Assembly: GCA_023432995.1 (NCBI GenBank)
Contig: JAEZES010000127.1
Coordinates: forward strand, 1-20,661
Origin: Pseudomonadota bacterium
Lineage (GTDB): Bacteria; Pseudomonadota; Alphaproteobacteria; Sphingomonadales; Sphingomonadaceae
Length of the DNA: 20,661 nt
Direction of reading: 5' to 3'
In this document: piece by piece, positions 7,156 through 13,397 of the stretch
Position numbering within the stretch: the stretch's first letter is position 1
Layout of the letters: every line of letters begins with the position of its first letter
Made by a program: the position numbers and the translations under genes
The notes under the pieces: generated by a model
Told to the model about the DNA's origin: nothing
The model's database searches: none
What the model saw: the letters and a program-made list of their open reading frames with translations, nothing else

Positions 7156-8469
7156 TTACAGCGAGAGGAACAGCCCCGCCAGCGCCGCGCTCATCAGGTT
7201 GGCGAGCGACCCGGCGGCGAGCGCCTTGAGGCCGAGCCGGGCGATCACCGGCCGCTGGTTCGGCGCCAGCCCGCCGGTCACCGCCATCTGGATCGCGATC
7301 GAGCTGAAATTGGCGAAGCCGCACAGCGCGAAGGTGACGATCGCGCGGGTCCGATCGCTCAGCGACCCGGCCTCGATCGCGCCGAGATCGATGAAGGCGA
7401 CGAACTCGTTGAGCACGACCTTGGTCCCGAACAGCCCGCCGGCGACCTGCGCCTCGCTCCACGGGATGCCGAGCAGGAACATGACCGGCGCGAACACCGC
7501 GCCGAGCACGCCCTGGAACGACAGTTGCGGATAGCCGAACAGCCCGCCGGCCCAGCCGAGCAGCCCGTTGGCCAGCGCCACCAGTGCGACGAAGGCGAGC
7601 ACCATCGCGCCGACCGCGACCGCGAGCTTGACCCCGGTCTGGGCGCCCTGCGCCGCCGCCTCGATCACGTTGGCCGGCTTGTGGTCGGCCTCCATCGTCT
7701 CGGCCACCTCGACCTCGTGCGGCTTGCCGCCTTCGGTGATCGCAGCGGGCCCTTCGGCGCTGATCCGCGCCTCGGGCAGCACGATCGGCTCGCCTTCCTT
7801 GAGCGGGCCGTCGTCGGGCATGATGATCTTGGCCATCAGGATTCCGCCCGGCGCCGACATGAACGCCGCGGCCAGCAGGAACGGCAGGTATTCGTCGCCG
7901 AGCAGTCCGGCATAGGCGGCGAGGATCGTCCCGGCGACGCCGGCCATGCCGACGGTCATCAGCGTGAACAGCCGCGAGGGCGGCAGCGCGGCGAGATAGG
8001 GCCGCACGACCAGCGGGCTTTCCGACTGGCCGACGAAGATGTTGGCCGCCGCGCCGAGCGATTCGACCTTGCTGATCCCGGTGACGAACCCGATCGCCCC
8101 GCCGACCCAGCGGACGATCTGCTGCATGATCCCCCAGTGGTACAGGATCGAGACCAGCGCGGCGAAGAAGATGATCACCGGCAGCGCGCCGAGCGCGAAA
8201 GTGTTGGCCAGCGGGTTGCTCTCGCTGGCGCCGAACAGGAACTCGGTGCCGGTATCGGCGTACGACAACAGCGCGGCGACGCCGTTGGCCAGCGCCTGGA
8301 TCCCGGCTGCGCCCCACGGCGTCGCCAGCACGAGCGCCGCAATGGCGACCTGCAGCGCGAAGGCCGGGCCGACGACCCTCAGGCGGATGCGCGTCTTGCC
8401 CGACGATAGAAGGAAGGCGATCGCGAGGATCGCGACGATGCCGATGAGGTTGATCGCGACGGGCGGCAT
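7156..8469 (-). CDS. nupC: Concentrative nucleoside transporter (CNT/NupC family)
   Basis: This 437-residue polytopic inner-membrane protein imports nucleosides by cation symport in characterised relatives. CNT signatures are clear: VGQSESPLVV (146-155), NEFVAFIDLG (354-363) and CGFANFSSI (383-391), with SAPGG at 205-209. A hydrophilic stretch of about 60 residues (217-277, rich in Glu, Pro and Lys) interrupts the membrane segments and makes the protein a little longer than enterobacterial NupC (about 400). ATG 8469 starts immediately before the first membrane helix; its ribosome-binding site is weak. It is the first gene of a two-gene unit with the 2OG oxygenase and is divergent from the YhhQ-like transporter. 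Proton versus sodium coupling cannot be told. Confidence 0.93.
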   Translation of the reverse strand: MPPVAINLIGIVAILAIAFLLSSGKTRIRLRVVGPAFALQVAIAALVLATPWGAAGIQALANGVAALLSYADTGTEFLFGASESNPLANTFALGALPVIIFFAALVSILYHWGIMQQIVRWVGGAIGFVTGISKVESLGAAANIFVGQSESPLVVRPYLAALPPSRLFTLMTVGMAGVAGTILAAYAGLLGDEYLPFLLAAAFMSAPGGILMAKIIMPDDGPLKEGEPIVLPEARISAEGPAAITEGGKPHEVEVAETMEADHKPANVIEAAAQGAQTGVKLAVAVGAMVLAFVALVALANGLLGWAGGLFGYPQLSFQGVLGAVFAPVMFLLGIPWSEAQVAGGLFGTKVVLNEFVAFIDLGAIEAGSLSDRTRAIVTFALCGFANFSSIAIQMAVTGGLAPNQRPVIARLGLKALAAGSLANLMSAALAGLFLSL

Positions 8470-8539
8470 GCGCGGCTTTCGAGGGTGGAACTCGCGCGTG
8501 TTTCGCCTTTTGCGGGGGCGCGGTCAAACCCCGGCACAA

Positions 8540-8570
8540 AATCCTCCCCGAGCTCGTCTCGGGGAGGATT
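8540..8570. repeat. 13-bp perfect hairpin in the nupC / yhhQ divergent gap
   Basis: AATCCTCCCCGAG and its exact complement CTCGGGGAGGATT flank a 5-nt loop (CTCGT). The 149-nt gap between nupC (start 8469) and the plus-strand transporter (start 8619) holds little else. As it lies between divergent genes it is not an ordinary terminator; it would sit in a 5' leader or work as a DNA site. The 'AATCCTCCCC' arm matches the hairpin at 8-29, suggesting a dispersed palindromic repeat. Confidence 0.6.
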
Positions 8571-8618
8571 GCACGGCGCTCACTTCCCAACAGGGCACAA
8601 GCCGCATAGTCATCGCCC

Positions 8619-9272
8619 ATGACCGACGCCGAGCCCGCGCGCCCCATCCCGAAGCCGCTGTTCGCCTATGCCCTGCTCTACGGCGGGATGACCTGCATCG
8701 CCGGCGTGCTCGGCTTCAAGCAGGTCGCGCTCGGGCCGCTCGCGGTCGAGGCGGGGATCTTCGCGTTCCTGATGCTGGTCGTGCTGTCGAGCACGGTGGC
8801 CCAGCTCTACGGGCCGGCGACGGCCAACAGCATGGTCCGCTGGGGCTTCGTGCCGCTGGCGCTGTCGATCGTGCTGATCGGCCTCGTGCTGGCGCTGCCG
8901 ACGGCCCCGACGATGCCGGGCGAGAACGTGACCGCGTTCGAAACGGTGCTGACCCAGACCCCGCGGATCATGGCCGCCGGGCCGGTCGCCTACTTCGTCT
9001 CGCTGTGGCTCAACGTGCGAATCTTCTCGGCATTGCGCGGCAGCGGCGACGGCGGCGGCTGGTGGATGCTGGCGCGCGGGGCGATCGCCTCGGCGCTGAG
9101 CCAGGTGGTCGATTCGCTGATCTTCATCACGCTCGCGTTCTACGGCGAGTTTCCGATCGGCTCGCTGCTGCTCGGCCAGGCGCTGGCCAAGGTGGTGCTG
9201 TCGATCGTGCTGGTGCCGCCGCTGATCGCGCTGTTCGTCCGGCTGGCCGGGAGCCGCGAGCCGGCGGACTGA
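8619..9272 (+). CDS. yhhQ: Queuosine precursor transporter-like protein (YhhQ/VUT family, DUF165)
   Basis: A 217-residue integral membrane protein with about six hydrophobic segments (approximately 14-34, 43-63, 75-94, 117-139, 152-173, 183-209). The second-half signature R-x-x-x-A-S-x-x-SQ-V-x-DS-x-IF-x-x-x-AF (153-174) and the preceding SLWLNVRIFSALR (128-140) are typical of the family, whose E. coli member imports 7-deazaguanine precursors of queuosine. The first-half acidic 'D-x-x-x-E-x-YG' motif of canonical members reads SSTVAQLYG here, so substrate or coupling may differ. ATG 8619 is the first in frame; no strong Shine-Dalgarno is visible. No preQ1 riboswitch was recognised upstream. 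Medium-high confidence for the family, lower for substrate. Confidence 0.78.
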   Translation: MTDAEPARPIPKPLFAYALLYGGMTCIAGVLGFKQVALGPLAVEAGIFAFLMLVVLSSTVAQLYGPATANSMVRWGFVPLALSIVLIGLVLALPTAPTMPGENVTAFETVLTQTPRIMAAGPVAYFVSLWLNVRIFSALRGSGDGGGWWMLARGAIASALSQVVDSLIFITLAFYGEFPIGSLLLGQALAKVVLSIVLVPPLIALFVRLAGSREPAD

Positions 9273-9331
9273 GGAACGACGTTTTCCTACATCCAGGGTT
9301 TCTGGCATCATGCGCGCGGTGCGTAGAGGTG

Positions 9332-9371
9332 GGGAGGCGCGACTGCTCGATGGTCTCGAGCGGGGCCTCTC
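9332..9371. other. Two-tier stem-loop downstream of yhhQ
   Basis: An outer 7-bp stem (GGGAGGC 9332-9338 with GCCTCTC 9365-9371, one G-U) encloses an inner 8-bp stem (9343-9350 with 9356-9363, one G-U) and a 5-nt TGGTC loop. It starts 60 nt after the yhhQ stop in a 221-nt gene-free gap. It may be a transcript end or a small structured RNA; no T-run follows. Apart from this and the AT-rich patch at 9410-9433 I see nothing in the gap. Confidence 0.35.
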
Positions 9372-9409
9372 TGGAAGGTCACGCTGTCAGTGCCGTAATC
9401 GTGCTTCAA

Positions 9410-9433
9410 GTTATTGAATTTAAATGATTGAAT
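9410..9433 (+). promoter_or_regulatory. AT-rich patch with repeated ATTGAAT before the amidohydrolase
   Basis: Two direct copies of ATTGAAT (9413-9419 and 9427-9433, 14 bp apart) flank an ATTTAAAT palindrome (9418-9425). The composition contrasts sharply with the surrounding GC-rich DNA, and the patch lies 60-85 nt upstream of the amidohydrolase ATG, where a promoter or activator site is expected. I could not fix a -35/-10 pair. Confidence 0.3.
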
Positions 9434-9493
9434 GCGTTTGAAAGGTAACGCCTCGAGTTGCGACTAGCGTCAACTTCGGCTGGGATCGCAGGG

Positions 9494-10765
9494 ATGAAGG
9501 CGAGTCTCGCTCTGGCCGCGCTGCTCATGGTCGCCGCGCCCGCCGAGGCGCGCTCGCTCTATGTCGAGGCCGGGCGGCTGCTCGACGTCGAGAGCGGCGA
9601 GGTGGTCACGGGCCAGTGCCTCCTGACCGACGGCGAGCGGATCGCGCGGATCGAGCGCTGCGGGCGAACGCCGGAGGGCGCCGAGCGGGTCGACTGGTCG
9701 GCCTATACCGTGCTTCCCGGCCTGATCGACCTGCACACGCACCTGGCCGACGCCGGGCAGGACGCCGATCTCGCGCTGCCCTTGAAGACCTCACCCCAGG
9801 CGACCGCGCTGATCGGCGCGCAGAACGCGCGAACCACGCTGCTCGCCGGGTTCACCACCGTGCGCGACGTCGGCACCTACCGCGGGTTGACCGACGTGGC
9901 ACTGCGCGACGCGATCGACGCCGGGCGCGTGCCCGGGCCGCGGATGTTCGTCGCGGGCGGCTACCTGACCACGCCCGGCGGCGGCGGCGAGCTCAACGGC
10001 GTGGTGCCCAACGACGAGCTGCCCGCCGACATGCGGCTCGGCGTGTCCTCCACGCCCGAAGAAACCCGCGCCAAGGCCGAACTGCTGTTCGCCGGGGGCG
10101 TCGACTTCCTCAAGCTGATCGCCACCGGGGCGGTCCTCGCGGTCGGCACCGACGTCAACCAGCCCGAGCTCAGCGAGGCGCAGATGCGCGCCGCGGTCGA
10201 AGTCGCCCGCGCGCACGGCTCCTACGCCACCGCGCACGGCCACGGGGCGGAGGGCATCAAGGCCGCGATCCGCGCCGGAGTCCGATCGATCGAGCACGCC
10301 AGCCTGATCGACGACGAAGGCCTGCGCATGGCCAAGGACGCGGGCGTGTGGCTGGTGATGGACGTGTTCAACGGCGACTGGATCGACGAGGTCGGCACCC
10401 GCGACGGCTGGCCCGCCGAGTACCTCGAGAAGAACCGCGCGACGACCCAGGCCCAGCGCGACCGGTTCGCCGAGGCCGTGCGGATGGGCGTGAAGATCGG
10501 CTTCGGCACCGACGCCGGCGTCTATCCGCACGGGCTCAACGCGCGTCAGTTCGCCTACATGGTCAGCAACGGCATGACCCCGCTGCAGGCGATCCGCTCG
10601 GCGACCGTCGAGGCCGCGGCGCTGCTCGGGCGGGAGGCGGAGATCGGCTGCCTGCAGGCAGGGGCCCTGGCCGACATGATCGCGGTCGACGGGGACCCGC
10701 TGGCGGACGTTCGCGTGCTCGAACGCGTCACCGGGGTGATCAAGGGCGGCGAGCGCTATCGCTAG
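9494..10765 (+). CDS. Secreted metal-dependent amidohydrolase (imidazolonepropionase/Xaa-Pro dipeptidase-like)
   Basis: This 423-residue amidohydrolase-superfamily enzyme has a signal peptide (residues 1-19, cleavage after AEA), so it is likely periplasmic. A small beta-sandwich at about 22-72 precedes the TIM barrel. Binuclear metal-site residues appear in the normal order: H81-x-H83 (GLIDLHTHL), K207 (FLKLIATG, probable carbamylated lysine), H248 (TAHGHG), H268 (SIEHAS) and D340 (GFGTDAG). The late GCLQAGALADMIAVDGDPL is typical of the family's C-terminal sandwich. Characterised relatives cleave N-acyl- or Xaa-linked amino-acid dipeptides; the substrate here is unknown. ATG 9494 was chosen for the signal peptide; a TTG at 9458 would add 12 residues. 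The gene converges with the spanin-like pair, only 13 nt apart. Confidence 0.9.
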   Translation: MKASLALAALLMVAAPAEARSLYVEAGRLLDVESGEVVTGQCLLTDGERIARIERCGRTPEGAERVDWSAYTVLPGLIDLHTHLADAGQDADLALPLKTSPQATALIGAQNARTTLLAGFTTVRDVGTYRGLTDVALRDAIDAGRVPGPRMFVAGGYLTTPGGGGELNGVVPNDELPADMRLGVSSTPEETRAKAELLFAGGVDFLKLIATGAVLAVGTDVNQPELSEAQMRAAVEVARAHGSYATAHGHGAEGIKAAIRAGVRSIEHASLIDDEGLRMAKDAGVWLVMDVFNGDWIDEVGTRDGWPAEYLEKNRATTQAQRDRFAEAVRMGVKIGFGTDAGVYPHGLNARQFAYMVSNGMTPLQAIRSATVEAAALLGREAEIGCLQAGALADMIAVDGDPLADVRVLERVTGVIKGGERYR

Positions 10766-10778
10766 CGCCGCCGCCGGC

Positions 10779-11051
10779 TCACGGCGCGGGCGCCTTGCCC
10801 ACGCACATTTCGAGCAGCGTGCGCATCTCCTGGCCCCACGCGCGCAGCTGCTGGGCGTTGGCGGCGAGGATTTCGAGGTCGTGCCGGGCGTTGCCGTTGA
10901 ACAGCCGGGCTACCCTCGGCGGCTCCTCGGGGATGCGCCGCGGATCGACGCAGGTCACCGGCGTGGGAACCGCGACCTCGCGGATCTGCACCTCCGGCTT
11001 GTGCGCGCAGCCGGCAAGGCCGGCCGCGAGCAGCAGCAGCGCGCGCTTCAC
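10779..11051 (-). CDS. Small Pro/Cys lipoprotein, candidate o-spanin (Rz1-like)
   Basis: This 90-residue protein starts at GTG 11051, overlapping the upstream stop by 4 nt (GTGA), a classic coupling arrangement. A lipoprotein signal (LLLLAAGLAGC, lipobox LAGC with Cys15) is followed by VAVPTPVTCVDPRRIPEEPP (27-45) and an amphipathic segment ending LRAWGQEMRTLLEMC (69-83). Rz1-like outer-membrane spanin subunits are small Pro-rich lipoproteins encoded overlapping or just behind a single-pass coiled-coil i-spanin, exactly as here. Known spanins join inner and outer membranes in the last step of phage lysis. No holin, endolysin or capsid genes are in the window. The alternative is an unrelated conserved lipoprotein; the pairing makes spanin my preferred reading. 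Confidence 0.7.
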   Translation of the reverse strand: MKRALLLLAAGLAGCAHKPEVQIREVAVPTPVTCVDPRRIPEEPPRVARLFNGNARHDLEILAANAQQLRAWGQEMRTLLEMCVGKAPAP

Positions 11052-11509
11052 AGGTTCGAAGCCATGCGGATCGATCGCGGGGTCACGCAATCGGCCGCAA
11101 CGAGCCTTTCGCTCTGGATCCGTTGCGCCAGCCGCTGCAGTTCGGCCGAGCGGCGTTCCTGCAGCGCCATCTGCTCGTCGACGATGTCGCGGCGGACCAT
11201 CGTTTCGAGGGCATACGTCGCGGCGACCATTTCGCGATCCTTGGCCGCGAGGTCGGTCTTGAGCTGCGCCTTGCGCACGCTGCCGAGCTCCCGCGCCAGC
11301 AAGTCGCGCTCGCGCTCCATGCCGCTCGCCTGCGACACGGCGATCCCGAGCGACACGAGCAGCGCCAGGCAGACACAGCCGAGCCCGAGGGCGATCGCCC
11401 GCAGGCGCTTCACCGGGTCCTTCGCGGGGGGCTGGTAGGTCTGCATGCAGAACAGGTCGACGGAGCTGAGCCGTCGTTCCGGCAATTGCGCTGAGGCCGT
11501 GGTGAGCAT
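11048..11509 (-). CDS. Single-pass membrane coiled-coil protein, candidate i-spanin (Rz-like)
   Basis: This 153-residue protein has a short cytoplasmic N-terminus, one transmembrane segment (about 38-58, AIALGLGCVCLALLVSLGIAV without the ends), then a charged, Glu/Arg/Gln-rich helical periplasmic region (62-137) likely to form a coiled coil. It ends with ADCVTPRSIRMA (139-150). That layout, and the downstream overlapping lipoprotein, match phage Rz/Rz1 spanins. The frame is open from 11674; ATG 11509 is preferred for the GGGATCGGAT upstream, while ATG 11446 (no Shine-Dalgarno) would still keep the membrane segment. A CtrA-like site lies at 11626-11641. I am sure of the topology, fairly sure of the spanin idea. 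Confidence 0.7.
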   Translation of the reverse strand: MLTTASAQLPERRLSSVDLFCMQTYQPPAKDPVKRLRAIALGLGCVCLALLVSLGIAVSQASGMERERDLLARELGSVRKAQLKTDLAAKDREMVAATYALETMVRRDIVDEQMALQERRSAELQRLAQRIQSERLVAADCVTPRSIRMASNL

Positions 11510-11625
11510 GGTAATCCGATCCCGTGGTCGCGTCCGTCCGATAGTGCACCCTTCCCGGCTCCGCGTCAGCCCCGCCCCCGAAGGGCGCGCTCCGAAGAGG
11601 GCCTTCGAAGGCTGAAGAGACACGG

Positions 11626-11643
11626 TTACAAAAGCGTTAACGC
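11626..11643. promoter_or_regulatory. CtrA-like site and GCGTTAACGC palindrome
   Basis: TTAC-N7-TTAAC at 11626-11641 matches the alphaproteobacterial CtrA consensus TTAA-N7-TTAAC at 8 of 9 defined positions. It overlaps a 10-bp palindrome GCGTTAACGC (11634-11643). It lies about 117 nt upstream of the spanin-like unit in a 222-nt gap (11510-11731) that otherwise shows only a 12-bp palindrome GCCTTCGAAGGC (11601-11612). A candidate only. Confidence 0.35.
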
Positions 11644-11731
11644 GAGGGGGGCGGTGGCGGCCGACGCGACGCACCGTTGGTGAAACCGGACGGTCCGCGC
11701 CCGCGCCAATCCGATCGCGCCGCCCCGGGGC

Positions 11732-13333
11732 CTAGCGGAACCGCCGCAGGCTGCCGCCGTCTCCGATCACCACCTGTGCGCAGTTGTGGCCCGGGGCCCC
11801 GGTCACGCCGCCGCCCGGGTGGGTACCGGCGCCGCACATGTAGAGCCCGCCGACCGGGCCGCGGTAGTTGCCGTGGCCGAGGATCGGGCGCGCCGACCAC
11901 AGCTGGTCGAGCGTCATGTTGCCGTGCATGATGTCGCCCCCGGCGAGGCCGAGCTTGCGCTCGAGGCCCTTCGGGCTGAGCACCTGGCGGCCGAGGATCG
12001 AGGCGCGGAAGCCGGGGGCGTGGACCTCGACGGTATCGATGATCGTATCGGCGGCGGCGTCCTCCTCGGCATCCCAGTCGCGCCCGTCCGGGAGCTCGGG
12101 CGCGAACTGCTGGCAGAACAGGCTGGCGACGTGCCGGCCCGGCGGGGCAAGGCTGTCGTCGACCGTCGAGGGGATCAGCATCTCGACGATCGGCGCCTTC
12201 GACCAGCCGAACTGCTTGGCGTCGAGGAACGCGCGGTCCATGTAGGCGAGCGTCGGGGCGATGATGATGCCCGACTGGTGGTGCTCGCCGGGCTCGGGGA
12301 GCGCGGCGAAGCGCGGCAGCTCGCTGAGCGCGACGTTCATGCGAAAGGTGCCCGAGCCGGCCTTGAAGCCCTTCATCCGGCGGCGAAAGTCCGCGGGGAG
12401 GTCGGCCTCGGCGAACATCCGGTCGTAGAGGATCTTCGGCCCGACGTTGGCGATCACGCGGCGGGCGGCGATCTCCTCGCCGCTTTCGAGCCGGACGCCG
12501 GCGACGCGGCCGCCATCGACCAGCACCTGCTGGACGGGGCTCTCGAGGCTGATCTCGACCCCGAGCTCGCGGCACACCTTGGCCATGATCTGGGTAATCG
12601 CGCCCATCCCGCCGACCGAGTGACCCCAGGCGCCCTTCTTGCCGTTGACCTCGCCGAACACGTGGTGGAGCAGCACGTAGGCGCTGCCCGGGGTATCGGG
12701 GCTGGCGTAGTTGCCGACCACCGCGTCGAACCCGAACGCGGCCTTCACCGCCTCGCTCTCGAACCATTGGCCGAGGAAGCTGGTCGCCGACTTGGTGAAC
12801 AGGTCGAGCACGTCGCGCTTCTGCTCGAGGCTGAGCTTCGCCAGTCCCCTCCCCTGCAGCGCGCCGTCGACCAGCGTGCGCCAGCCCTCGCCGACGTTGG
12901 GCGGCGCCTTGAGCGCGAGGCCGCGCAGGACTTCGGCGACGGTCTCGAGCGCGTCGTAGTAGGCGGGGAGCGCCTCGGCGTCGGCGGCGGAGAACTTGCG
13001 GAACTCTTCCTGGGTGCGCGCGAGACCTCCACCTAGCTTGAGGTAGCCGCCATCCTCCTGGGGAAGGAAGTTGGAGATCGGCCGCTCGATCACGCGGTAG
13101 CCGTAGTCGGCCAGGCGCATGTCGGCGATGACCTTGGGCTGCAGCAGGCTGACCGTGTAGCTCGCCACCGAGTTGCGGAAGCCCGGGTGGAATTCCTCGG
13201 TCACCGCCGCCCCGCCGACGACGTCGCGCCGTTCGAGCACACGCACCTTGAGCCCGGCGCGGGCGAGGTAGAAAGCGCACACGAGCCCGTTGTGGCCCGC
13301 GCCGACGATCAGGGCGTCGTAATTGGGGGTCAT
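11732..13333 (-). CDS. FAD-dependent oxidoreductase, phytoene desaturase/PYROXD2-like
   Basis: A 533-residue flavoprotein. The Rossmann dinucleotide motif is at the N-terminus (DALIVGAGHNGLVCAFYLARAG, with G11, G13, G16; the trailing acidic residue is E34 in VLERR), followed by VVGGAAVTEEFHPGF. The C-terminal FAD signature is GAGTHPGGGVTGAPG (501-515). Length and motifs match the CrtI/phytoene-dehydrogenase-like branch found in many non-carotenogenic proteobacteria and related to PYROXD2, whose substrates are poorly known. GGGAAG precedes ATG 13333. It lies 64 nt behind the Rieske oxygenase gene, presumably co-transcribed under the TetR-like regulator. No other carotenoid genes are in the window, so a desaturation or oxidation step in a small catabolic or modification pathway is more likely than carotenoid synthesis. 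Confidence 0.88.
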   Translation of the reverse strand: MTPNYDALIVGAGHNGLVCAFYLARAGLKVRVLERRDVVGGAAVTEEFHPGFRNSVASYTVSLLQPKVIADMRLADYGYRVIERPISNFLPQEDGGYLKLGGGLARTQEEFRKFSAADAEALPAYYDALETVAEVLRGLALKAPPNVGEGWRTLVDGALQGRGLAKLSLEQKRDVLDLFTKSATSFLGQWFESEAVKAAFGFDAVVGNYASPDTPGSAYVLLHHVFGEVNGKKGAWGHSVGGMGAITQIMAKVCRELGVEISLESPVQQVLVDGGRVAGVRLESGEEIAARRVIANVGPKILYDRMFAEADLPADFRRRMKGFKAGSGTFRMNVALSELPRFAALPEPGEHHQSGIIIAPTLAYMDRAFLDAKQFGWSKAPIVEMLIPSTVDDSLAPPGRHVASLFCQQFAPELPDGRDWDAEEDAAADTIIDTVEVHAPGFRASILGRQVLSPKGLERKLGLAGGDIMHGNMTLDQLWSARPILGHGNYRGPVGGLYMCGAGTHPGGGVTGAPGHNCAQVVIGDGGSLRRFR

Positions 13334-13397
13334 AATCGCTTCCCGTCCGAACCCAGATGGTCAACCCGAACGGTTGGGGAATGAGCTGACGCGACGA

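Noticed and set aside
8470..8618. preQ1 riboswitch upstream of the queuosine-precursor transporter
   Set aside because: I looked for the short pseudoknot aptamer with its A-rich tail and found only the GC-rich hairpin; covariance-model search would be decisive.
10779..11509. Intact prophage
   Set aside because: Flanking genes are ordinary metabolic genes; no integrase, attachment repeats, capsid or tail genes are visible in the window.
11732..13333. Carotenoid phytoene desaturase crtI
   Set aside because: The family signature fits, but no crtB, crtY or crtE lies nearby and the gene is tied to a Rieske oxygenase; the PYROXD2-like branch is more likely.
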